Part shown: one piece after another, positions 1 through 12,254 of the stretch
Layout of the letters: the number at the start of each line of letters is the position of its first letter
How positions within the stretch are numbered: position 1 is the first letter of the stretch
Assembly: GCA_039707655.1 (NCBI GenBank)
Contig: CM077666.1
Coordinates: forward strand, 393,037,886-393,101,885
Length of the DNA stretch: 64,000 bases
Direction: 5' to 3'
From: Elymus sibiricus
Taxonomy: Eukaryota > Streptophyta > Magnoliopsida > Poales > Poaceae
Notes under the pieces: model-generated
Seen by the model: only the letters and a program-made list of their open reading frames with translations
What the model was told of the DNA's origin: nothing
Database searches by the model: none
Made by a program: the position numbers and the translations under genes

Positions 1-1209
1 TGACGGCGTCGCCCCCTTCCTCTCCGGTGGCAGCTGGGTTCGGGTGTCGTCGGCGACGGTGTTTTCGGCGAGGGGAAAAGATCTAGAGGGGCCAGGTGGA
101 CGAAGGAGAGGTCGTCGGCGCACGGGGACACGGTACGGCGACGCGGGCGTCACCCTCCGACGAGACCCGTGACTGGCGGTGCCCAGAGCACGCATTTGGC
201 AGTGCTAGCCACGTGGTCACCGCATGCTTTGGTGCACACTGCGCGGGCTGGCCTGCCAAACCGTGTCTGGTGCGTCTACCCTAGGCCACGTAGTCTCCCT
301 GTGCCACTGGTTCAACCAGATACACTCTGAGCTGAAGTGTAGCATCAACAACAGTTTCTGATCAGAAACTTGGGAGGGATCTAGAAGAGAGATGAGTTGG
401 AGATGGAGCCAAAGAATTTGTCTGGAGTATTCTGGGTAGGAAGGAGTACATTCTAGAGAAATTTAAGCAACTTTCAACAAGTTTTGAACATGGTTCATGT
501 GTAAACCACTTTCTGGTCCAGAAACTTGTTGAGGAAGATGCACTCACATGGATGATCTGTTGAAGGTAAAATTTGGTGTTTGGGAGTTATTTGATGAAGA
601 CAAGATCCCATAAAAAATTTAGCTCCCATGGGTACCTCTAGCTGGTACTTCCTTCACAGAGATTTGAAATGACCAGCAGCTTGTCAGAATATTTTTGCTA
701 GAAATTTGAACTGGACTAGATGATATTTTTGGATATTGTGAGAAGATATGACTCCTAGTATCTCAGGGATTTATTTGGGAATTTTCTGAGTCATGAAAAT
801 ATATGTTGCTTCACAAAGGGTCAATCCTGTCCAAAAGGAAAAAGGAATATTCTGGACAAAATTTTGTACTGGCCAATGAAATATTTTTGGAGATTGTGGG
901 AGTAGATGATGTCAAGAAGATGTGGTATTAATTTGGGATTTTTCTAATCAACAGAACTATAGGTTGCTTCACAACCCACAGTGGAAATGAATATTATCAG
1001 AGGAAGAAATGAATTATTTTGAGAGGATAAAAATTAGGGTTTGATCCAACAGGGTTTTAGAGAGAATATGAGATCCTTGGAATACTTGGGAAAAGAATGG
1101 AAGTGTGCCCAAGCCCAGAGTCCAAAGAATTGACTCCAAAAACCATCAAATGGCAGATAAAACCAAAAAAGTTTTGAAAAGAAAACGTTTGAAAAACCAG
1201 GGTGTCACA
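1..1209 (-). repeat. 3' LTR (partial) of the gypsy element
   Basis: This is a direct repeat of 8633-9841, ending in the same GGTGTCACA. It is the outer 3' LTR of a minus-strand element, and about 1.7 kb of it lies left of the window. By eye there are roughly 15 to 20 differences in the first 250 bases, mostly C/T and G/A, so the insertion is not recent. Confidence 0.93.
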
Positions 1210-4200
1210 AACCTACCCCCCTTAGGATGAATCTCATCCTCGAGATTCGGTTGCTCAGGGAACAAATGCGGATATGCTGATCTCAGAAAATCCTCTCTTT
1301 CCCAGGTGGCTTCTTCCTCAGTATGATGATCCCGCAGTACCTTGTAAAACCTGATCACCTTACTCCTAGTAGTTCTTTCCATCTCATCCAAGATTCTGAC
1401 AGGTTTCTCCTCATAGGTCAAATCTTTGGTCAACTCTAGCTCACTCATATTTGCCTGTTTAATCGGGGGGTGCAATGCACTTTCTCAGCTGTGATATGTG
1501 AAATACATCTTGAACCTCGGACAGTTCCGGCGGTAGCTCCAACTGATATGCTACTCTGCCTCTTCTAGCAATCACCGGAAAAGGACCGATATATCTGGGT
1601 GCAAGTTTTCCTCGAGTATGAAACGTCTTTACCCCTTTCATGGGAGTTACTCGGAGGTAAGCATACTCTCCGGGCTCAAAAGTTACTTCCGGGTGCTTAG
1701 GATCATAGTAGCTCTTCTGACGGGATTTAGCTGCTCAAAGACGCTCTTGGATTTCCTTAACTTGCTTCTCAGCCTCGAGCATCAAATATGTACCGAAGAT
1801 ACGGTTGTCTCCTGTCTGTGACCAATTTAAAGGAGTGCGGCATTTCCGCCCATACAGTGCTTCGAATGGTGACATTTTGAGACTTGACTGATAACTGTTG
1901 TTGTAGGAAAATTCCGCATAGGGTAAGCTATCCTCCCATTTGGGTCCATAGGTGAGAGCACAAGACCGAAGCATATCTTCCAATATTTGGTTCACTCATT
2001 TGGTCTGCCCGTCCGTCTATGGGTGATATGCCGTGCTATGCTTCAATGTTGTTCCCAGGGCCTGATGCAAACGTAGCCAGAATGCTGACGTGAACAGGGA
2101 TCCTCTATCCGATGTGATGGACTTGGGTACTCCATGAAGGCTGACAATCCGGGACATATAGAGCTGTGCAAGCTGGTCAGCCCTGAAAGTGGTCTTTACT
2201 GGGATAAAATGAGCCACTTTCGTAAGTATATCCACGATAACCCAGATGGCATCGTGGCCTCTTGTTGGCTTGGGTAATCCAACAATGAAGTCCATGCATA
2301 TGTCATCCCATTTCCACTGGGGAACTTGTAGGGGCTGTAACAGTCCAGCTGGTTTCTGGTGCTCAGCCTTAACCTTATTGCATACGTCACAACACGCGAC
2401 ATAGTACGCAATATCTCTTCGCATTCCTGGCCACCAAAAAGTTTCCCTTAGGTCCTAGTACATTTTTGTTCCTCCCGGGTGAATGAAATATGCGGATTCA
2501 TGTGCCTCTCGTAATATTTGCTGCCTCGGGTTTTCCTGGTCAGGCACGCATATTCGGTTGTCAAACCATACTGTCTCCTGATTGTCAATACGGAAGGACT
2601 TGGCCTTTTCTTGCTGTATGTTCTTCTTGATCTCTTGTATGCCCTTGTCCATTTTCTGAGCTTCCTTAATTTCTTCCATAAGTGTTGGAGTGATTTCCAA
2701 CGTATCCGGGCTAATTGGGCCACAAAGTATTAAGTTGAGCTTGGCAAACTCTTCTTGTAACCTTGGATGGATACCTTCCAAGGTTGCATTCACAGTGCCT
2801 GGTTTCTTGCTGAGGGCATCTGTGACTACATTGGCTTTTCCCGGATGGTAATTGATCCCAAGGTCATAGTCCTTGACCAGTTCAAGCCATCTTCTCTGTC
2901 TGAGGTTGAGATCGGGTTGTGTGAAAATATACTTGAGACTCTTGTGGTCTGTGTATATCTCACAGCGCTGCCCAGTGAGATAATGCCTCCAAATTTTCAG
3001 GGCATGAACCATGGCTACTAATTCCAAGTCATGGGTAGGGTAATTCTCTTCATGGGGTCATAGCTGTCTAGATGCATACGCTACAACCTTTCCTTCTTGC
3101 ATTAATACGCAGCCAATTCCACGCCTGGAAGCATCACAGTATATGTCAAAGCTCTTGTGGATATCTGGAAGAATTAAGACCGGGGCCGTATTTAGCCTCG
3201 TCTTTAGCTCCATAAAGCTGCTATCACATTCCTCCGTCCAGTCAAACTTGTGATTCGTCTTTAACAGCTCTGTCAGTGGCTTGGCTATCTTGGAGAAACC
3301 TTCAATGAAACGACGGTAGTAGCCTGCCAATCCCAGGAAACTGCGGACTTCAGTTACCGTGGCTGGTGTCTTCCAGTTTAACACAGTGGTCACTTTGCTG
3401 GGGTCGACGCCCACACCTTGTTCTGACAGAATATGCCCCAGAAATCCCACCTCTCTTAGAAAGAATTTGCACTTGCTGAACTTGGCATACAAGCGGTGGT
3501 GCCTTAGCCTTTCTAGGGCAGCACGGAGGTGTTGTTTGTGCTCCTCTTCATCCTTGGAGTATATAAGGATATCATCGATGAACACCACTACAAACTTGTC
3601 CAAAAAGTCCATGAAGACTTTGTTCATCATGCTCATGAAGTAAGCTGGAGCATTGGTCAGCCCAAACGACATGACTGTAAATTCGTACAGACCATATCGG
3701 GTGGTGAAGGCTGTCTTGGGGATATCCTCTTTCCTAATTTTTAGCTGGTGATATCCTGTTCGGAGGTCAATCTTGGAAAATACCCGGGCTCCACTCAACT
3801 GGTCGAACAGGTCATCAATGCGAGGGAGTGGGTACTTATTTTTAATAGTGACCTCATTCAGTGGCCAATAGTCCACGCACATCCGTAGGCTACCATCCTT
3901 CTTCTTGACAAATAGTACAGGTGATCCCCATGGTGAAATGCTTGGGCGGATGTACCCTTTCTGTAGCAATTCATCCAGCTGTTTCTTCAATTCCACCAGC
4001 TCTATGGATGGCATCCGGTAGTATTTCTTGTATATTGGAGCGGTTCCGGGAATAACATCAATAGCAAACTCCAGTTCCCGGTCGGGTGGCATTCCTGGTA
4101 GTTCCTCAGGGAACATGTCCGGAAATTCACTAACTACCGGAATCAAATTCATATCTGTAATAGTGGTCTTGAATGCCATTCCTTTCTTTGACATCATTCT

Positions 4201-5681
4201 GCTAGCGGTAAACTGAACTGTTTGTCCTGCCGGGTTAACCAATGTCACTGTTCTAGTGGCGCAGTTGATGCAGACCTGATGTGGTGTCAACCAATCCATC
4301 CCCAATATTATGTCCAGTCCAGGGGATTCAATGGCGACGAGTGTGGTTGGGAACTTAACACCATGTATCAAGATTTTCAGGTCCTTATATATCACATTTG
4401 TTCTGAGCATGGAGCCAGGGGATTGTACCACCATGATTTTGTCCAAAAGAGAAGGAGAAAATTTGTGTATGGTGGCAAAACTCCGCGAAATAAACGAATG
4501 GGAAGCTCCGGAATCAAATAAAATTATTGCGGGTATGTCGTTAACAGAAAACATACCAAGGGCCACATCTGGTGTTTCGCGGGCTTCCTTAGCGGAGATA
4601 TGATGGACATGGCCGTGACAGAAGTTCTGGTTGGGGCGGCGTCCAATGTTGTTGACTTGTGGCTTGAAGTCAGACTGTGGCTTCCCGGCCCTGGTGGGGC
4701 ACTGCTTGGAATAATGCCCGCCTTGACCACAAGTGAAACAAGTGTTGTTGCGGCGGCAGTCTTCCAGCACTGGCTGCTTGCCAATTGTCTTGTCCTGGTT
4801 GCCTGGCTTGTTGTTATTATTACCATTGTTCCAGGTAGGCTTGTACTCATGCTGAACTGGTTGCCAGATGCGTGGCTTCTGCGTGAACTGCTCACGGGTG
4901 TCCTTCTTGGGTTCAAATTTACGCTTGCGATCATCATATCCAGACTTATGCTCCCGTTCAGCTATGAAAGCTTTGTTTACCAGGGTTTGAAAGTCTAAAA
5001 AATCCAGCATGCAGAGCTGACAATGGAGGGCATGGCTGAGTCCCCCTAGGAACCGATCTATCTTCCTTTCCTCCATGGACACATCATGGGTGGAGTACCG
5101 TGCCAGATTATTAAATTTGTTCAGGTACTCACCAACAGACATGTTTCCTTGAGTAAGAGCAAGAAATTCCCTCTGCTTCACCTTCATAATGCCGGTGGGA
5201 ATATGATACCTCCGGAATACCTCCTTAAATTTCTCCCAGGAAATATTTTCCCCAGGAGGCCACGGCATTTTTGCATTGTCCAACCAGATGGCTGCCGGCC
5301 CTTCCAAGTAGTGAGTAACAAAAGGAACCTTGTCTAACTCATCACAGCGAGCTATTTCCAGCTTATTTTCCATGGTCCTCAGCCAATCATCAGCTTCAAT
5401 TAGATCAACAGCTTGGCCAAATTGGGTGGCTTAGTACGCTGGAAATCAGACAGCTTGGAATGTGTCCTATTGTTCTGACTCTGTCCTACCATAGTCTGCA
5501 TACTCTTCAGAAATTCCATAAGATCCTGATTTCTCTTCTCCTCAAACATCCTCATAATTTGATCAGTGGTCGGTGGTTGTGGAGGTGGAGGTGGCAAATC
5601 TTCTGGTGGTTGTCCTGCCTGTCTGGCAGATCGACGGACCAGAGTTCCATCGCCGCCTTGATTGCCACACCTCTTCATCAT
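1146..5681 (-). pseudogene. gypsy gag-pol polyprotein, disabled
   Basis: Domains in order on the minus strand: gag (capsid-like region from about 5400 to 4900), a CCHC zinc knuckle ([14 protein letters not shown], near 4750), aspartic protease (DSGASHSF, near 4510), reverse transcriptase with FIDD (near 3575), RNase H (YCDAS and YTDHKS, about 3150 to 2950), and integrase (zinc-binding and catalytic parts, about 2420 to 1740). A C-terminal segment like those in chromovirus pol follows at 1475-1240. The start is chosen at a double ATG near 5681. Damage seen: a one-base frameshift near 5400-5415 in gag, in-frame stops at 3058-3060, 2455-2457, 2017-2019, 1996-1998 and 1735-1737, and a frameshift in a C-run near 1470. 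The pieces between the stops share one frame, so most breaks are point nonsense changes. The product would be virus-like particle, replication and integration proteins; it cannot be made intact. Confidence 0.93.
1210..1224 (-). promoter_or_regulatory. polypurine tract of the gypsy element
   Basis: On the minus strand this reads TAAGGGGGGTAGGTT directly before the 3' LTR start TGTGACACC. It is where plus-strand DNA synthesis would be primed. The pol reading frame runs through it into the LTR. Confidence 0.8.
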
Positions 5682-5923
5682 ATAACCGTTCCCATTGCAA
5701 AACACCGAATTGATGAGCAACATCCATAGGGGAAATACGACCATGTGACACCAAGAAAACAAAATCCAAGGAAAACGAGAAAAGCAACATAATTATACAA
5801 GGCATTCCAACATCATACATGGCAAACTAGTAGGGGGTTATCATGACTGGTACTGCTCATACGGCAGTTGACATATGCAAAGGTGCTACGATGCATACAC
5901 ATGCTGAAACTCAAGCATATACT

Positions 5924-6761
5924 CTAGTAGCGTGGGTGACACGGACACTGGCAGACTGAAGACTCCTCGTCATCTGACTCTGCCTCGGAATCGGAGCTGA
6001 TGATGTGGATCACGTCCTTCGGATCAAAGGAAACACGATGACGCTGATGGGAAGGTTCTCCCTCTGAGGAAAAAGAAGCACTATGCCTCAGCATCGGAGC
6101 AGCTGGAGTGGCTAGCAGCGTGGCCCACTCAGCTGGGGTCTCACATCGGGTACCAGACGAAGTGCCTGGCTATCCGAGCGAGCTAGAAGGAGTCTCAGGC
6201 ATACGTGGAGGTGGAACAGGCGGTGTGTACATAGGTGAGAACGCAAGAGGAGGAGGAGACTGTGCTGCCGTAGCAGCGGCAAGTGCCTCTTGGGCACGGG
6301 ACAGCTCCTCAGCCAAAGAGATGATCATACGATAACTGGCATTCAGATAACGGGATAAAACACCAGTCGCACGATCACTCGCCGGATCAACAGGTGCAAA
6401 AAGGACTCGCCCTGTCGTAGGCGACAGGGGTGGGATAGTGAAAGAAACCTGGGTGTGTTTGCATCTCGACCTCGTGGAAGCGCAAGTCAGTGAGAGCCTC
6501 CATAGCAGCAAACTGGATCGCCAGATCAGGAGTAGAAGCAGTTCCGCCCTTGGAAGAGTGGGAGTAGTTGCCGATCTCCGTACTCGCAGTAAGGAAAGCC
6601 TCAACGTGGTACTCGAACACCGAATCTGCAAGCTTCTCTCAGAACACCTGGTACACTGGGTCTTTGCCGTTGGGATACAGTCAAAGCCAGACGCTGCGAA
6701 GTAGTACCGGAAAAGTGAACGGTGCCGGCTCATGGTTGTAGTGGTACGGAACTGGTGCCAT
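5924..6761 (-). pseudogene. extra ORF between primer-binding site and gag, disabled
   Basis: An ATG at 6761 opens a frame that can be followed for about 279 codons to a stop at 5924-5926. It carries in-frame stops near 6690 and 6640, one at 6170-6172, and one frame change between about 6440 and 6390. The N-terminal part is aromatic-rich, the middle is proline/alanine-rich, and the C-terminus is very acidic (DSEAESDDEESS) followed by a short Cys-rich tail. It lies between the primer-binding site and gag, on the coding strand of the element. I do not recognise a known domain. The continuity of protein-like composition across the breaks suggests it was once coding. Confidence 0.6.
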
Positions 6762-6910
6762 CTACACTCATCAGACCATCGGTTAGTAAAACAAATGAAT
6801 CAAGATGCATGCGATGCAACAAACAAATGCAGCAAGCAAGACATACTCCAAGATTATAAACTAGTCGGGGCTCTAACGCGGGGTTAACTAGGGTGTCCTA
6901 CAGTCAGCGC

Positions 6911-6923
6911 GGCTCTGATACCA
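6911..6923 (-). promoter_or_regulatory. primer-binding site (initiator tRNA-Met)
   Basis: On the minus strand this reads TGGTATCAGAGCC, complementary to the 3' end of plant initiator methionine tRNA. It begins 5 nt after the end of the 5' LTR, which fixes that LTR boundary at 6929. Confidence 0.9.
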
Positions 6924-6928
6924 AGCGT

Positions 6929-9841
6929 TGTGGCACCCTGGCTCAGAGGACCGGTTTACCTTGTGTTCCCAACCCAGAGATCATGTATTCTGGAAACACA
7001 CAACAACTTGGAACAGAACAGAACTGATCTTTATTGATATTATACAAGTACAAGCTCAGATATTACATGGGATAATGAGGCCAGGAGCACTACTCGTGCT
7101 TGGACAGTATCTACATTATTTATGAAACATCTCAAGGGCCTCAGTACTAGTGGAAAGACTACAGCGTAGCGGAACATCGTGTGGGACACTCCATCCCATA
7201 GGGACACTGTTGGGACATGACCTAATTAGCGTAGCACGAAGCGTCGGGATCTCCATCACCGGCTTCTCCTGCATCTGGCATGATACACAAGGTGAGTACT
7301 TGGAATGTACTCGCAAGCTCACAGCAACCAACACAGTGCAGCGAACAACAGCATGGCAATAAATGCGTTCAATATTTTAAGATGATCACTTACTATTACC
7401 AACTTACTCTCTTCCGGGTTCACTCCATGACACCCGGAGCATTCGTGACCCATCGGTCATTTCCGAACATGAGACAAGTTCTTCCATCATTATTATTACG
7501 GTTGACCACACAGTATGACCTAGTGCGGACTGTGTCCAATACCGTGGACGCAGCTATTCGAATAGATTCTTACACTCTGCAGAGGTTGCGCACGTTACCC
7601 ACACCATGGACATTCGTCCAACGAAACTTGCCTAACCCGTGACCCTTCTATCGTACCGCCGACAATCATCCCCCGTCCGAGTCATGCCCTGGGTGGCCCG
7701 TGTGTCACTCCTGACACCTGCCACCGTCGTGGCCAACTAAACTATCCCAAATGGGGATGCCGGCAAATAACTCAACTTGGGCTCATGAGGTTATCGTCGT
7801 CTACCTGATCAGGGTAGCACGCACGCATAACCTACCCTCTTTGGTGGTACCGATAAAAGAGCACGCGGTCAGTCCAAGTCAAGGCCGTCCCATTCCGGCA
7901 GATGTGGCTGCACGGGTAAGTCCGGGTCGGTGGCACTTGATCAACCATCCAAGTGATATTTAATGTGCCAAGTTGTTGGTCATATTAGTCAGGTTGGACA
8001 AATGAACTAACATGGCAGGGTTATTGCAATATATCAAACAATATGGCATATTTAAATTGAATTAAGTGCAAAATGATCAATTATAAAGCCAACACTATTG
8101 TAATGCCTTATGCAATGGATAATGTGGCTTGCCTTGCTCAAGTGGGTTGTCAACAAACTCCTGGTCTTCAAATCCACAGCAATTTCCTTCTGAAAGTATT
8201 TTTAAATAGCAAAAGAAAATGTCACATAGAGCCTTTTTGTGGACCAAAAATTCTGTGCACATTAGTAAAATACCAAATTTGGCCAAAAAATAGAGGGGCT
8301 CAATACAAAACTAATGCAAAAAGAATCAATTCAATTGGGCTTGTGGTTTAAAAGAAATGACTGGTCAAAGTTTCTGGTCAAACTGGATTAAAAACAGAAG
8401 ACGTAAAACGCCAGGGCGCCTCCACTTATACCGCTTCGGCGCGCGGGCGGAGCCACTGACGAGTGGGGCCCAGCGGTCGGATTTAAAAGGAAAATAAGAG
8501 GAACAGTAGGAGGGCGGCTCACTGATGGCGATTGCCGGCGATAGCGTCGACGGCGAGGTCAGGCGATGGCAGGGATGGAACGGGCAGTCGACGACGAGTC
8601 TCCCTGTACCCGCGGCGTTTCCGGAGACGGCCTGACGGCGTCGCCCCCTTCCTCTCTGGCGGCAGCTGGGTTTGGGTGTCATCGGCGATGGCGTTTCCAG
8701 TGAGGGGAAAAGATCTAGAGGGGCCAGGTGGACGAAGGAGAGGTCGTCTGTGCACGGGGACACGGTACGGCGACGCGGGCGTCACCCTCCGACGAGACCC
8801 ATGACTGGCGGCGCCCAGAGCGCGTGTTTGGCAGTGCTAGCCACGTGGTCACCGCGTGCCTTGGTGCACACGGCGTGGGCTAGCCTGCCAAACCGTGTTT
8901 GGTGCGTCTACACTAGGCCACGTAGTATCCCTGTGCCACTGGTTCAACCAGATACAGTCTGAGCTGAAGTGTAGCATCAACAATAGTTTCTGATCAGAAA
9001 CTTGGGAGGGATCCAGAAGAGAGATGAGTTGGAGATGGAGCCAAAGAATTTGTCTGGAGTATTTTGGGTAGGAAGGAGTACATTCTAGAGAAATTTGAGC
9101 AACTTTCAACTAGTTTTGAACATGGTTCATGTGTAAACCACTTTCTGGTCCAGAAACTTGTTGAGGAAGATGCACTCACATGGATGATCTGCTGAAGCTG
9201 AAATTTGGTGTTTGGGAGTTATTTGATCAAGACAAGATGCCATAAAAATTTCAGCTCCCATGGGTACCCCTAGCTGGTACTTCCTTCACAGAGATTTGAA
9301 ATGACCAGCAGCTTGTCAGAATATTTTTGCTGGAAATTTGAACTGGACTAGATGATATTTTTGGATATTATTGGAAGATATGACTCCTAGTATCTCAGGG
9401 ATTTATTCGGGAATTTTTTGAGTCATGAAAATATATGTTGCTTCACAAAGGGTCAATCCTGTCCAGAAGGAAAAAAGAATATTCTGGACAAAATTTTGTA
9501 CTGGCCAATGAAATATTTTTGGATATTGTGGGAGTAGATGATGTCAAGAAGATGTGGTATTAATTTGGGATTTTTCTAATCAACAGAACTATAGGTTGCT
9601 TCACAACCCACAGTGGAAATGAATATTATCAGAGGAAGAAATGAATTATTTTGAGAGGATAAAAATTAGGGTTTGATCCAGCAGGGTTTTAGAGAGAATA
9701 TGAGAGCCTTGGCATACTTGGGAAAAGAATGGAAGTGTGCCCAAGTCCAGAGTCCAAAGAATTGACTCCAAAAACCATCAAATGGCAGATAAAACCAGAA
9801 AAGTTTTGAAAAGAAAAAGGTTGAAAAACCAGGGTGTCACA
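6929..9841 (-). repeat. 5' LTR of the gypsy element (2913 bp)
   Basis: On the plus strand it begins TGTGGCACCCTGG and ends CCAGGGTGTCACA, an imperfect inverted terminal pair with TG...CA ends. The right 1209 bp are repeated at 1-1209. It contains the palindrome CTATTCGAATAG at 7554-7565, shared with two other LTR families in this window. Short open frames inside it have no recognisable coding content. Confidence 0.9.
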
Positions 9842-12221
9842 TTATATCTATTTAATGAAACGTAAGTCTGAAACATTTGAAAAGTTCAAAGAATTTCAGA
9901 ACTAAGTTGAGAATCATCGTGGCAAAAGATAAAGTTTCTACAATCAGATCGTGGAGGAGAATATCTAAGTCATGAGTTTAGCAAACCTCTAAGTGATTGT
10001 GGGATTGTCTCACAACTTACTCCTCCTGGAACTCCGTAGAAGAAACGGAGTGTCTGAAAGGCGTAATCAAACTTTGTTAGACATGGTGAGGTCAATGATG
10101 TCATTTACCGATCCGTCTTTATCATTTTGGGGATATGCACTTGAAACAGCAACATATACACTAAACAGAGCACTGTCTAAGTCTGTTGAGACGACACCAT
10201 ATGAGTTATGGAATGGGAAGAAACCAAATTTGTCACATCTCAAGATTTGGGGTTGCGGGACTTATGTAAAACGTTTACAGCCAAATAAGCTCGATCCCAA
10301 AGCAGACAAATGTTACTTTGTAGGTTATCCCAAAGAAATTGGGTATTCTTTCTACCAAAGATCCGAAGACAAAGTGTTTGTCGCTAAGAATGGACACTTT
10401 CTCGAGAAGGAGTTTCTCGCTAAAGAAGTAAGTGGGAGGGCAATACAGCTTAACGAGATTACTGAATCTTCAGAAGTGAATAAAACTAACGAAACGGAAT
10501 CTGTTCCGGAAGTTATTCACACTGAACCAGAATTTACTACACCAATTGTAGAGACTCCAGTTAAGGCTGTAACTGAACCGCATAGGCCAGGAAGAGTTAT
10601 CGAACCTCCTAACTGGTTTCACAATGAAATATTCATCTTAAAGGAAGATGAACCTGCGCACTACAGAGAAGCGATTGCGGCGCCCATCTCTAAAGAATGG
10701 CTCAAAGCTATGCAATCCGAAATGGAGTCCATGTACGAGAATCAAGTTTGGAACTTGGTTGATCCTCCAGAGGGTGTAAAGCCCATACAATGTAAATGGA
10801 TTTTCAAAATAAAAACAGATGCGGATGGTAATCCTACTATCTATAAAGTAAGCCTAGTTGTGAAAGGGTTTTCGCAAGTTGAGGGAGTTGATTATGACGA
10901 GACTTTATCACCAGTAGCTATGCTAAAGTCTGTGCGGATTATGATGGCTATTGTTGCATATTTCGATTATGAGATATGGCAAATGGATGTCAATACTGCT
11001 TTCCTAAATGGTTATTTGAAAGAGGATGTATATATGATATAACCAGAAGGTTTTGTCGATCCAAAGGATGCCAGAAAGGTGTGCAAGCTTCAAAGGTCTA
11101 TCTATGGTTTGAAGCAAGCATCAAGGAGCTGGAATCAACGTTTTGATGAAGTAGTAAAAGAGTTTGGCTTCATTAAAAATGATGAAGAAGATTGTGTATA
11201 CAAGAACTTTAGTGGGAGCTCTGTGGCATTTTTAATCTTTTATGTAGATGACATATTGCTGATTGGAAATCATACAAAGTTTCTTAGCACGATAAAAGAC
11301 TATTTAAAGAGTGTGTTTTCAATGAAAGATTTAGGCGAAGTTGCTTATATATTGGGCATAAAGATCTATAGAGATAGAGCAAGACGCCTAATTGCGCTAA
11401 TCCAGAGCATGTACATTGACAAGGTTTTAAAGAGATTTGAAATGGAGAATGCAAAGAAAGGATTTCTCCCAATGTCACATGGAACAACACTCAGTAGAAA
11501 TCAATGCCCCAAGACAGTTGATGAATGAGTGCAGATGAGTGGAGTCACATATGCCTCGGCAATTGGATCCATCATGTATGCTATGATATGTACTAGACCA
11601 GATGTTTCTTATGCGCTAAGTGTTAGTAGCAGGTACCAAAGTGATCCTGGAGTGGCTCACTGGGCAGCTGTTAAAAATATTCTTTAGTACCTTAGAAGAA
11701 CAAAGGACATGCTCCTTGTCTATGGAGGAGATGAAGAGCTCGTCATAAATGGTTACACTGATGCTAGCTTCATCACTGATATAGATGGCTATAAATCTCA
11801 ATCAGGCTATGTTTTCACCCTTAATGGAGGTGCGGTAGTTTGGAAGAGTTTCAAACAAAAAATTGTTGCGGATTCTACGACAGAAGCAGAGTATATTGCG
11901 GCTTCAAAAGCTTTGAAGGAGGCACTCTGGATCAAGAAGTTTCTTGAAGAAGTTGGTGTGGTCCCAAGTGCGATGAATTCAATGGCGCTCTATTGTGATA
12001 ATAGTGGTGCCGTTGCTCAAGCAAAGGAACCAAGATCCCACATGAAGACCAGACACATCGAACGCAAATATCACATTATCTGACATCATGTCGAGAAGGG
12101 TTTTGTCAAGGTTCTCAATGTTCACACGGATTTGAATGTTTCAGACCCGATGATGAAGGCTTTACCACAAGCAAAGCATGAGCAACACCGGATAGCCATA
12201 GGTGTTAAAGAGACTATGTAA
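9842..12221 (+). pseudogene. copia pol (integrase end, RT, RNase H), disabled
   Basis: The first 150 bases hold integrase remnants around a DRGGEYLS motif. From 9993 one frame runs through the integrase C-terminus (LLDMVRSMMSFTD, YELWNGKKP) into reverse transcriptase (KWIFKIKTD, MDVNTAFLNG, YVDDILLIG at about 11240) and RNase H (YTDAS at about 11755, STTEAEYIA at about 11880). In-frame stops lie at 11040-11042, 11526-11528, 11685-11687 and 12081-12083, and the frame finally ends at 12219-12221. There is also a frame change near 10030. The integrase is split from its upstream part by the gypsy element. Confidence 0.93.
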
Positions 12222-12254
12222 ACTAGATTATTGACTCTAGTGCAAGTGGGAGAC

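Larger units (their letters stand above)
1..9841 (-). mobile_element. Ty3/gypsy LTR retrotransposon, left edge cut by window
   Basis: The element reads on the minus strand. Its 5' LTR is 6929-9841, the initiator-methionine primer-binding site is 6911-6923, an extra ORF is 6761-5924, gag-pol is 5681-1146, a polypurine tract is 1210-1224, and the last 1209 bases of its 3' LTR are 1-1209. The 1209 bases at 1-1209 match 8633-9841 with no net length change and many transitions. The element is inserted in a copia integrase region: sequence from 9842 matches the copia at 41781 onward. The right flank after the terminal CA is TTATA, the expected 5-bp duplication, but its partner lies outside the window. 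The C-terminal part of pol resembles chromovirus (Tekay-like) pol; I do not assign a named family. Confidence 0.93.
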
